Below, one piece after another: positions 21,710 to 29,073 of a stretch of DNA of 39,842 nucleotides. The notes under the pieces were generated by a model. That model had not been told where the DNA came from. It ran no database searches and worked only from the letters and a program-made list of their open reading frames with translations. Source of the DNA: a candidate division TA06 bacterium B3_TA06 (GTDB taxonomy: Bacteria > Hydrothermota > Tepidihabitantia > B3-TA06); NCBI GenBank assembly GCA_005223075.1, contig NJBO01000017.1, forward strand, positions 1 through 39,842. The letters run 5' to 3'. Each line of letters begins with the position of its first letter. Within the stretch, counting starts at the first letter, position 1. Position numbers and translations under genes: made by a program.

Positions 21710-23110
21710 TCATTCTAATGAGTCAGCATGTTCAAGCAACGAACTCCCTACCGAATGCCAAGTATTATTTTTGCTTAGAAAGATATTGCCGTAATTCCTA
21801 AAATTATCGGCCAGGAATTGCTTTAATTGAGGAAAGCTTTTATTATTACTCAAGGCTGCAACCAAAGGTTCTAATTCTCTGCAAAATTGATTGACATCGG
21901 ATGGTTCACCTTTTTCTTTCCAGTAATCCAGGTAATCAAACAAGTGCTCAGGCAGAATCTTTAAATTCATGATATCTCCCAGAGCGGGAAAACTATAATA
22001 TAATTCAATTGAATCTCGATACTTTAATGCGAGCATACAAGTTCTTCTTAAGTGTAAAACAGAGAATCTAACCCACCCCTTGTTTAAGTGTCTTCGGTGT
22101 ATTTCTACCGCACTTTGAATAGTTTGAAATTCTTGATCGTTGATTTTCTTAGTTTCTTCTTTAGCCATTGCCATTAGATAAAGTATACGAGCGGCGTAAG
22201 AAGACATTGCTTCCTTGTAATAGATTGGCCTTGATGATTTCTCAACTATCATCTTCTCTGCTTTAATTTCAAGATCTCTGATCAGTTTCCATGTAGTTAT
22301 TAAATTGCCGCTTACGGTTACAGGTGCTAATTTGCCTAATTGACTCATAATTATTGTCGGCACGCGAGTATCATTAATACCCTCCTCAAGGGTGTTATTT
22401 AAGCATTCGAAGATTAAATTGTGATAGTAGTATTCTTGAGTTTCTTCATCACCAACGTCTTTTGTATGTTCCTCCATCTCTTTTGCAAAACGAATAAGGG
22501 CTTCAGTGGCCAAATCCAATACATCGTAATTATGATCACCGTAAGCACCCATTGATATGTTATCAAGATCGTTGATTTTTCTTTCTAGCGTTTCGAAGTC
22601 CTTTACTTTCAATGCGCGAATACCCTCATCCTTGATATGTTGTATTATAGTCTCCACCTTCATCCTGTCTTTCAAATAAAGGAAAAACGGCACGAGCGAG
22701 AGGGTAACAAGCACGCCAACTGACAAGGATATTATCGCCCCACCAAATACAGGGTTGAAGAAAAGGAAGAGAAGTGAAATGATAACAGATAAGGCAAAAA
22801 CGGGCATGTACAGGTATGTAATCCAGTTATTAAAGACAATCCCCATTGTCCGATGCGTGTACTTGGTTACGAACTGAACGGCAATCAGGGTTATCGAAAA
22901 GACAAGGGCGAACAAGGCACCAAGCACCTGTGCTGTTGCGCTGAGAAGGTACTTGATGCGGCCATCAGGGTCAGGGGTCGAAAGCTGTAATTGAAACCAG
23001 CCCAGAAGATCAAACAGATAAATCCAAAGGAGTAAAAAACCGACGACTATAGTTCCGATCGCAAAGCCGACCACGACGCCAAGCCAGGGAGACCTCCTGC
23101 CGTTACTCAT
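21710..23110 (-). CDS. DUF2254-like membrane protein
   Basis: A 466-residue protein. Four hydrophobic segments are clear in the first 150 residues: WLGVVVGFAIGTIVVGFLLL, LLSATAQVLGALFALVFSIT, YLYMPVFALSVIISLLFLFF and IISLSVGVLVTLSLVPFFLY. The order, and the segment LFALVFSITLIAVQFVTKYT, resemble DUF2254 proteins. The remaining 300 residues are soluble, mostly helical and charged, facing the cytoplasm if the topology is as expected. Function unknown. The start is set by a leaderless promoter five bases upstream. Base composition is lower in GC than the neighbours, which suggests a separate history. Confidence 0.7.
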   Translation of the reverse strand: MSNGRRSPWLGVVVGFAIGTIVVGFLLLWIYLFDLLGWFQLQLSTPDPDGRIKYLLSATAQVLGALFALVFSITLIAVQFVTKYTHRTMGIVFNNWITYLYMPVFALSVIISLLFLFFNPVFGGAIISLSVGVLVTLSLVPFFLYLKDRMKVETIIQHIKDEGIRALKVKDFETLERKINDLDNISMGAYGDHNYDVLDLATEALIRFAKEMEEHTKDVGDEETQEYYYHNLIFECLNNTLEEGINDTRVPTIIMSQLGKLAPVTVSGNLITTWKLIRDLEIKAEKMIVEKSSRPIYYKEAMSSYAARILYLMAMAKEETKKINDQEFQTIQSAVEIHRRHLNKGWVRFSVLHLRRTCMLALKYRDSIELYYSFPALGDIMNLKILPEHLFDYLDYWKEKGEPSDVNQFCRELEPLVAALSNNKSFPQLKQFLADNFRNYGNIFLSKNNTWHSVGSSLLEHADSLE

Positions 23111-23115
23111 GGGTT

Positions 23116-23143
23116 ATGATAAGCTGGGGTGGGGGCTTGTCAA
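23116..23143 (-). promoter_or_regulatory. Promoter, leaderless type (DUF2254-like gene)
   Basis: On the minus strand, TTGACA (23138-23143), a 16-bp spacer, TATCAT (23116-23121), five bases and ATG 23110. Confidence 0.75.
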
Positions 23144-23363
23144 GACAAAAGCTTAATAGTCACTTTATTTTCACCCCACAAGATCGCGTCGCGAAGTAGC
23201 TCCACAAGTGTCGCCCTTCGGAACTCCGCAAGCGTCGTCCTTTCATGTGCGGGTGACCCCTACCGTCCTTCGGACGCTGACCCACGCCTTCGGCGTGGCT
23301 TTAGAAGTTCGATTAATCGAACTTCATCACCACCGTTAGCCTTTCATCCAATCTTTCAAGTTT

Positions 23364-23515
23364 TCAACCGGTCCATCTTTTGACCAACTCTTTAACCCCC
23401 AGACGTCTGCTTCGCTTCATGTCCGTCCGGGGACCCCGGAAATTGTCCTTGATTTGTCCACCTTTTGTCCATCTTTTGACCAACTTTTGACCAGCTTTTG
23501 GGGAGCTTTTTTGTG
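23364..23515. repeat. 11-bp tandem array interrupted by a GGGGTCCCC repeat
   Basis: From 23452 to 23513 an 11-bp unit recurs (CTTTTGTCCAT, CTTTTGACCAA, CTTTTGACCAG, CTTTTGGGGAG). The same words occur at 23371-23390. Between the two parts, at 23391-23437, lies a palindromic repeat unit (core CTGCTTCGCTTCATG, end GGGGACCCC). The rest of the 490-bp gap from 23111 holds a degraded repeat with TCGCGAAGTAGCTCC (about 23180-23215) and no gene. Confidence 0.7.
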
Positions 23516-23559
23516 ACGAATTGCATTCAAACCTGACGCGAAACACTCACGCTAGCATG

Positions 23560-23587
23560 TTGACAAAAGCCCGTATCTGGCTAGAAT
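23560..23587 (+). promoter_or_regulatory. Promoter of tRNA-Ala
   Basis: TTGACA (23560-23565), a 16-bp spacer and TAGAAT (23582-23587), eleven bases before the tRNA. Confidence 0.8.
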
Positions 23588-23598
23588 AACGCAATCAC

Positions 23599-23671
23599 GG
23601 GGCCGTGGCGCAGTTGGGAGCGCGTTTGACTGGCAGTCAAAAGGTCACGGGTTCAAATCCCGTCGGCTCCA
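23599..23671 (+). tRNA. tRNA-Ala (anticodon GGC)
   Basis: The acceptor stem is GGGGCCG/CGGCTCC with one G-T pair and discriminator A. The anticodon stem is TTTGA/TCAAA with loop CTGGCAG. The T-arm is CACGGGTTCAAATCCCGT with a minor mismatch. CCA is not encoded. Confidence 0.96.
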
Positions 23672-23709
23672 CTAAGTTGCATATCTATGAGACATATGGA
23701 GGTCTGAAA

Positions 23710-24930
23710 ATGAAAAGACTATGCCCCTTGATCGTGGGAGTGATTGTTTTAGTTATACCACTGGTCGTTTGTGCCGCCCCACGAGCTGCCAAGAGGGACA
23801 AGGATAATCAGGAAGAGGATGCGGTTGCCGACAGCCTTGCAAGGATTGAGGCCGAGAAGTATCTGAGCATAGGCGTCGATTTCTACAGAAAGAAACTCTA
23901 TACCGAGGCAATCGAGAACTACAACAGATCGCTTGAGTATGTTCCTGATTACTATGCGGCCATGGTTGCTATGGCAAAGACCTATCAGGACATGAAGGAT
24001 CTGACCCCTGCCGAGGAGTGGTACCGTAAGGTCTACGAGACCCATCCTGACAGCGTGGCAGGTTACCTCGGCCTTGCAGGGATTTTTCTTATCAAGGCTT
24101 CCATGAACGAGATTTATGATGACTCAGCCCAAGCACTTGCCGAGGAGGGCGTAGAGAGATTCCCTGAGGAGTCCGATCTTTACCATATTATCGCCGAGGT
24201 TTTCAAACGCAAGGGCGGGGTTGAGGCCGCAGATTCCATCTACAAGGCCGGGCTTGAGACCAACCCTGAAAACCTGGGGCTTCGGAACTCCTACGTGAAC
24301 TTCCTTACCGATCATGACCGCTACGAGGAGGCTTACGAGAACGAGCTCTACATCGTGAATGCCAAAGCTGAGGATTACATCGCCCGGGAGAAGCTGGGTG
24401 ATATCGCGATGAAGCTCAAGAAGTACGGTGAGGCCGAAGAAGCTTTCAATAAGGTGATCGAGCTGCGGCCTGAAGATGTTGATGCAAGGGTGAAGCTTGC
24501 CAACCTTTATCTTGCCCTAAAGAAATACTCCTCAGCTGAAACCAAACTTAAAGAGGCTATAGGGCTTGATTCGACCAAGCTTGTGCCCCGAATCTATTTG
24601 GGTGTCGTTTACCTCAACTGGGGCAAGGAGGGGCAGGCTGAGAAGACGTTCAATAAGATCCTAGCCATGGACGAGTGCAACGGCGACGCTTTATACTTCA
24701 TGGGAACGATTTACGTCAGGCGCGCCACCCGTGCCGTAAAGCAGACGACGATAGATGCATGGAAGGCCGGTTGTGCCAATGCGCGGAAAGCCGAGAGTTA
24801 TCTGAAGCGCGCCATCTCAGCCGATCCGGGCAGTAACTCATCACGCGCCAATAAACAGCTGCAGCATCTGGAAAAGGTGCGTATAGAACTTAAGAAAAAA
24901 CTCTTCCTTCAGGGAATAAACGAGTGTTAG
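23710..24930 (+). CDS. Exported TPR-repeat protein
   Basis: A 406-residue protein with a signal peptide (MKRLCPLIVGVIVLVIPLVV, then CAAP) and about seven tetratricopeptide repeats from residue 45 on, for example LYTEAIENYNRSLEYVPDYY, KKYGEAEEAFNKVIELRPED and KKYSSAETKLKEAIGLDSTK. It is probably a periplasmic scaffold. The sequence LVVC could be a weak lipobox, but Val at -1 makes an ordinary signal peptidase I site more likely. The start is ATG 23710 with GGAGGTCTG upstream; the longer frame from 23605 would run through the tRNA. It may be transcribed with tRNA-Ala, since no other promoter is seen. Confidence 0.88.
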   Translation: MKRLCPLIVGVIVLVIPLVVCAAPRAAKRDKDNQEEDAVADSLARIEAEKYLSIGVDFYRKKLYTEAIENYNRSLEYVPDYYAAMVAMAKTYQDMKDLTPAEEWYRKVYETHPDSVAGYLGLAGIFLIKASMNEIYDDSAQALAEEGVERFPEESDLYHIIAEVFKRKGGVEAADSIYKAGLETNPENLGLRNSYVNFLTDHDRYEEAYENELYIVNAKAEDYIAREKLGDIAMKLKKYGEAEEAFNKVIELRPEDVDARVKLANLYLALKKYSSAETKLKEAIGLDSTKLVPRIYLGVVYLNWGKEGQAEKTFNKILAMDECNGDALYFMGTIYVRRATRAVKQTTIDAWKAGCANARKAESYLKRAISADPGSNSSRANKQLQHLEKVRIELKKKLFLQGINEC

Positions 24931-24963
24931 GGGGGTAAAGCCGTACTAGATCGCCGCGTACTT

Positions 24964-25449
24964 GTGCTCAATCAAAGCTACGAGCCTTTAGGTATATGCA
25001 GGGCTCGTCGCGCAGTGGTACTTTGTTTCCTGGGTAAGGCAGAGATTGTGGTCTCTGCTGATGGTCTTCGTGTGCATAGTGTGAACCGCTCCTTTCCAGT
25101 CCCTTCCGTTTTGCGTTTGAGCAGACTTGTGAAGATCAAAAGACGCGAAGTCCCTTTGACCAAGCCCAATTTGATGAGACGAGACAACTATACCTGCCAG
25201 TATTGTGGAGCTCGCCACGTCCACATGACCCTGGATCACGTTATTCCGCGCACGCATGGAGGTAAGGACTCCTGGGATAACCTTGTGTGTGCATGCGATA
25301 AGTGTAACTCTCGCAAGGGCGACAGAACTCCAAGGGAGGCAGGGATGAAGCTAAAGCGTAAGCCAAAGGAACCCCACTACTTTTCCTTTGTGCTGGTTTC
25401 TTTAGGAACGCCTCCAGCCGAATGGCGGCCTTACCTCTTTATATCCTGA
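24964..25449 (+). CDS. HNH endonuclease
   Basis: A 161-residue HNH-family nuclease. The HNH core is RRDNYTCQYCGARHVHMTLD with HVIPRTHGGKDSWDNLVCAC and DKCNSRKGDRTP; the two CxxC pairs bind zinc and the His of LDHVIP is catalytic. The N-terminal half (LNQSYEPLGICRARRAVVLC) matches the common bacterial family that opens with a short RVLVLN strand. That strand is encoded upstream of GTG 24964 (LDRRVLVLNQ), in an open frame beginning after a TAG at about 24930, but no standard start codon is available there. The true start may be a non-standard codon near 24946, where AGGGGGG precedes. The gene closely follows the TPR gene. Confidence 0.85.
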   Translation: MLNQSYEPLGICRARRAVVLCFLGKAEIVVSADGLRVHSVNRSFPVPSVLRLSRLVKIKRREVPLTKPNLMRRDNYTCQYCGARHVHMTLDHVIPRTHGGKDSWDNLVCACDKCNSRKGDRTPREAGMKLKRKPKEPHYFSFVLVSLGTPPAEWRPYLFIS

Positions 25450-26789
25450 TTCTCGGGGCACAAGCGTTAGATTTACCCTCTGAGCATACAGGCGATGTGG
25501 CGTGGATTGAGGTGATTTGTGGCGAGGATAGGGTAATCCAATATCGCGATTCATTCGTCTGGGACAGCCTGGCACGATTTATGCTTTTCGATGCAGTGGA
25601 TTCAGGATACGCGTTCGCTTCTTTATCAGTCGCAAGATCCGAACTTAAGGGTGATACACTTACCCTGTATACCAAGATAGATAAGGGTCCTCTTGTCAGG
25701 GTCGCATCTCTCGCGTTTTCAGGCGATCGTAGGACAAACTCTTCTTTGCTTGCCCATCTTTTAAGGTTCCAGCCTTTTGTGTACTCGACCGCAAAGGTGG
25801 CGGAACTCGCGGATGTCCTTGAGGGTCTTGACTGCACCGTTCTCGACTGGGAGATTCTAATTGCCCCACTCGAAAACAGGGTTTTCGAGCGGGGACCCCC
25901 AAAGGATGATACAATCGGATCAGGGGCCAGGCTTCACTTCCTGATAGACGAGGCCCGGTCGCCGAACCGTATCACAGCCCTCCTTGGTTACGGAGATGAG
26001 GAAGGGTTCGTGGGAATGGCTGATTTTTTGCTTTCGAATCTCTTCGGCGGCAGGCGGGAGTTTTTCTTCTCATGGCAAAGGCTTGCCCCGAACAACGTAA
26101 ACTTCGCCGCCTCCGCACGAGACCCTTACCCATTTAGATTGCCCTTCGGTATCGAGGTAGCCGGAGCGTTTCGCAGCTTTGATGAGAGCACCTATCATCT
26201 TGAGGCCTCAGGAGGGATCTTCATCACCCCTGCTTCCTTTCGGGTAGGCCTTGGTTACGTCTACGAGCAGGATCGCTCAGGTTTGACGCGTGTGAGCAAG
26301 AACCTTGCCTCGACCCGTATGAGCGTGGGGCCTTTGCTGGTAGGCGTTCGAGCAGGCGAACGCAGGGCCGAGGAGCGTTCGGCCTATCTTAAGGCATCTC
26401 TTAAGGCTGGGCTCCCTATTCCCCTTTTATGGGGATTTTCTTTCTGGCTTGAACCAAACGCCGCGTTTGTTACCTCCGCAGACCCTCTCCTTGAAACCGA
26501 GCTTATTCCCGTTGGCGGTGCGCGAACGCTTCGTGGTTACACAGAGGAGGAGTTCCGAAGTAAGCTTGCGTTCTGGTTACGGCAGGAGCTGCGCTGGGGC
26601 AGCGAGAGTCTCTCCTTATATCCTCTGTTCGATGTGGCCTTGATCGAGGTCACAGGATTTGCGGCAGGCTATGGCGCAGGGATAACGGTCGCCACCCCCA
26701 TAGGTCGGCTTGAGCTGGATGCCGCCCTGCCCTGGGAAGGTGCGTGGTATGATGCCAAGCTTCATCTTTCAGTGGGGGCGGAATTCTAA
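25422..26789 (+). CDS. BamA/Omp85-family outer-membrane protein
   Basis: A 455-residue outer-membrane protein. After a signal sequence (MAALPLYILILGAQALDLPS) one or two POTRA-like segments are suggested: YAFASLSVARSELKGDTLTL and GPLVRVASLAFSGDRRTNSS. The C-terminal part is a beta-barrel, including the Omp85 motif PVGGARTLRGYTEEEFRS near residue 365 and a final aromatic residue (SVGAEF). It is smaller than BamA and probably a specialised surface antigen or translocator. Residues about 147-160 (APLENRVFERGPP) are encoded by a palindromic repeat between the POTRA part and the barrel. The start overlaps the HNH gene by 28 bp. Confidence 0.82.
   Translation: MAALPLYILILGAQALDLPSEHTGDVAWIEVICGEDRVIQYRDSFVWDSLARFMLFDAVDSGYAFASLSVARSELKGDTLTLYTKIDKGPLVRVASLAFSGDRRTNSSLLAHLLRFQPFVYSTAKVAELADVLEGLDCTVLDWEILIAPLENRVFERGPPKDDTIGSGARLHFLIDEARSPNRITALLGYGDEEGFVGMADFLLSNLFGGRREFFFSWQRLAPNNVNFAASARDPYPFRLPFGIEVAGAFRSFDESTYHLEASGGIFITPASFRVGLGYVYEQDRSGLTRVSKNLASTRMSVGPLLVGVRAGERRAEERSAYLKASLKAGLPIPLLWGFSFWLEPNAAFVTSADPLLETELIPVGGARTLRGYTEEEFRSKLAFWLRQELRWGSESLSLYPLFDVALIEVTGFAAGYGAGITVATPIGRLELDAALPWEGAWYDAKLHLSVGAEF
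25862..25899 (-). repeat. Palindromic GGGGTCCCC repeat inside BamA-like gene
   Basis: Read on the minus strand: GGGGTCCCC, GCTCGAAAACCCTGTTTTCG, AGTGGGGCAA. The core differs from the CGAAG type, but both ends match. It is translated in frame. Confidence 0.75.
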
Positions 26790-26793
26790 GGTG

Positions 26794-26821
26794 TTGACTT
26801 TTCTCCCTTAAACAATAGAGT
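26794..26821 (+). promoter_or_regulatory. Promoter of Wzi-like/uppP operon
   Basis: TTGACT (26794-26799), a 16-bp spacer and TAGAGT (26816-26821). The expected transcript starts near 26828, just ahead of GGAGGT. Confidence 0.75.
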
Positions 26822-26839
26822 TACGCTTGGAGGTCGAGT

Positions 26840-28258
26840 CTGATTGCTGTAATTTTATTATTTGCCCAGATCATCCCTCTGGATGATCCGATCTACGATG
26901 CGATTGACCGTTTAGAGGTCAAGGGTGTATTCGTAAGTTTGCCTGATACCCGTCCGTACACGCGCCAGGAGATTGTTGATGGGTTTAACCCGCAGGCTGA
27001 GGTTTCAAGGGCGGATAGCTTTGATCTGCAAAGATTCGGGTTCCTTCACGGGGTCTCTGCTGCTCGCTGGGCACCGGCTCTTGCTCTATCTGCCGACGAT
27101 GCCTCCTTTGAGCTGGGCGGTGCGCTTCGCGCATCCTACCGGATTCCCGATACTTTTCGGACAGGACCTGATATCCGATTTGAGGGCTCTATAGGTCCTG
27201 CAAGTTTTTTTGCAACCCACAGGCTTACTTACGCTTACAACTGGCCTGATACGGTTTTCGACGCCAAGTCCTGGCGAGGGGAGGAGAGGCCGATCTACCC
27301 CGAGATTCCCGACGCCCGGCTGGATCTGGATTTTGACTGGCTGCACATCCAGGCCGGACGCTCCGAGATCCACCTCGGGCCTGTGTCCCATGGTGGACTA
27401 TTTCTCTCCACCGAGCCGTGGGGGCTGGATCACGCGGCCTACAGCCTGAAGTGGAAAGGTGTTCGTTTCACCTCCCTTTTCGCCTGGCTCCAATCTGATA
27501 AACGTATGGTTGTCCATCGTTTCGAGTACGTAGCTCCTCGCTGGAAGCTTGGGTTTTCCGAGGCGGTTGTCTCCAGCGATACCAACGATATTCTTCCTTA
27601 CCTCTTTGCACCGGCTGCGTTCTACTACTTCATGCAGTGGAACAAGCGCCAGGACGAGAACATACTGTGGGGGGTAGATGCATCGGTCCTCTTCCCGCCG
27701 GTCAGGTTCTACACCGAGCTACTTGTTGACGACTTTGCCTACGAGCCTGCCACCGGCCCAAACAAGATAGGCGGCACCATCGGGGGTGAATGGGTTTCTA
27801 TCCTTTCGTCCGAAGTGGACCTCCGTGCCGACTACACCGCCATCAGTAAGTGGACCTATGCCCAGCGGGACAGTGCGCAGAACTACACCTTCCGCGGTTG
27901 CATCCTTGGTGACGACCTTGGGCCAGACGCCGACCGTAGCCGTTTAACCGTTTCCTGGCGCATCATCCCCCGAATAAGCATTGAGGGACTCTTCTTCTAC
28001 GAGCGCCACGGCGAGGGCGATGTCTGGCACGACTTTGCAGACGACGGCGCCCATGACCGCGAAACTTTCCATCCACCATTCCCTTCAGGTATAGTGGAGC
28101 ATCACCTGGGGATTGAAGGAGAAGTTAAGCTGAGACTGGTGGGTCGAAGTTTCCTCTCGTTTATTGCAAGGGCAGAACAGATCTCCAACCTGGATCACCA
28201 GGAAGGTTCTGAAGAGTTCAGACCAACCCTCCAGACCGATCTCTACTGGGAGTTCTGA
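26840..28258 (+). CDS. Wzi-like capsule-assembly outer-membrane barrel, CTG start
   Basis: A 472-residue outer-membrane protein resembling the capsule assembly Wzi family. The opening IYDAIDRLEVKGVFVSLPDT-RPYTRQEI is typical (a helix, then the PxTRPYSR motif), followed by many amphipathic strands, including AGRSEIHLGPVSHGGLFLST and LDHAAYSLKWKGVRF, and a final aromatic residue (LYWEF). The first standard start (TTG 26939) lies inside this motif. The frame is open back to a TAG near 26818, and CTG 26840 is five bases after GGAGGT and gives a signal peptide (MIAVILLFAQIIPLDD). I therefore start it at CTG. It overlaps uppP by one base (TGATG). Confidence 0.8.
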   Translation: MIAVILLFAQIIPLDDPIYDAIDRLEVKGVFVSLPDTRPYTRQEIVDGFNPQAEVSRADSFDLQRFGFLHGVSAARWAPALALSADDASFELGGALRASYRIPDTFRTGPDIRFEGSIGPASFFATHRLTYAYNWPDTVFDAKSWRGEERPIYPEIPDARLDLDFDWLHIQAGRSEIHLGPVSHGGLFLSTEPWGLDHAAYSLKWKGVRFTSLFAWLQSDKRMVVHRFEYVAPRWKLGFSEAVVSSDTNDILPYLFAPAAFYYFMQWNKRQDENILWGVDASVLFPPVRFYTELLVDDFAYEPATGPNKIGGTIGGEWVSILSSEVDLRADYTAISKWTYAQRDSAQNYTFRGCILGDDLGPDADRSRLTVSWRIIPRISIEGLFFYERHGEGDVWHDFADDGAHDRETFHPPFPSGIVEHHLGIEGEVKLRLVGRSFLSFIARAEQISNLDHQEGSEEFRPTLQTDLYWEF

Positions 28259-29070
28259 TGGCCTGGAGTATGGTCTGGAAGATGCTGGTTTTAGGGGTGG
28301 TTCAGGGAGCAAGCGAGTTTCTTCCCATCTCCTCGTCCGGACACCTCTTGCTTGGGCAGGTGCTGCTCAGGGTGGAAGGCGGGCTTACCGTACCCATATT
28401 CCTTCATGTAGGTACACTGATAGCAGTGGTTGTGTTTATGTCCCGCCGCATCGGCAGGCTTTTTGCCGATATGTTCAACCGGGAAAAGGAACGCAGGATT
28501 GCAGGCTGGGCACTGATCCTATATCTTTTTGTTGCGAGCATCCCGGCTGCACTGGTTGGGATTCTTGCCAAGGACACCATAGATCGCGTGATGTACGGGC
28601 AGCCCTTGTATGTGGCTTTCTTCTTTATTGGAACCGGGGCGCTGCTTCTGGTTACTCGCTGGGGCAGAAAGCGTAATCGGACATTCGGGATTTCGGACGC
28701 TCTTCTTATCGGCATTGCCCAGGCGGTTGCCATCCTGCCCGGTTTCTCCCGCTCCGGGTTAACTATCGCCACCGCATTGCTTTTGGGGATCGCCTCGGTG
28801 GAGGCGTTCGAGTTCAGCTTCATTTTGTCCATCCCTGCCATTGCCGGTGCCGCGGTGATCGACTTCCTCGAACTGTATGGGACCGGGAGGATATCCCAGC
28901 TCGCTCCTCCTGAAGCGTGGGTTGTGGGCATAATCTCCAGTGCTGGCGTGGGATTTCTAGCCCTGTGGCTGCTCAAGAAGGCGGTGGTATCAAAGAAATT
29001 CTGGTTGTTCAGCTTTTACTGCTTCGCAGTCGGGGCAGCCAGCCTGGTTCTGCTCCTGGTGTTTCGATAG
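28258..29070 (+). CDS. uppP: Undecaprenyl-diphosphatase
   Basis: A 270-residue inner-membrane enzyme (BacA type) that dephosphorylates undecaprenyl pyrophosphate to recycle the lipid carrier of peptidoglycan, O-antigen and capsule. The two signature segments are present: GVVQGASEFLPISSSGHLLL near residue 13 and ILPGFSRSGLTIATALLLGI near 158. About eight hydrophobic helices fill the protein. Its translation is coupled to the Wzi-like gene (TGATG), a link that fits a shared role in cell-surface polysaccharide. tilS begins three bases after its stop. Confidence 0.96.
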   Translation: MAWSMVWKMLVLGVVQGASEFLPISSSGHLLLGQVLLRVEGGLTVPIFLHVGTLIAVVVFMSRRIGRLFADMFNREKERRIAGWALILYLFVASIPAALVGILAKDTIDRVMYGQPLYVAFFFIGTGALLLVTRWGRKRNRTFGISDALLIGIAQAVAILPGFSRSGLTIATALLLGIASVEAFEFSFILSIPAIAGAAVIDFLELYGTGRISQLAPPEAWVVGIISSAGVGFLALWLLKKAVVSKKFWLFSFYCFAVGAASLVLLLVFR

Positions 29071-29073
29071 ATC

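Noticed and set aside
23605-23709. An upstream extension of the TPR protein (MAQLGARLTGSQ...)
   Set aside because: It reads through tRNA-Ala. The ATG at 23710 has a ribosome site and yields a signal peptide.
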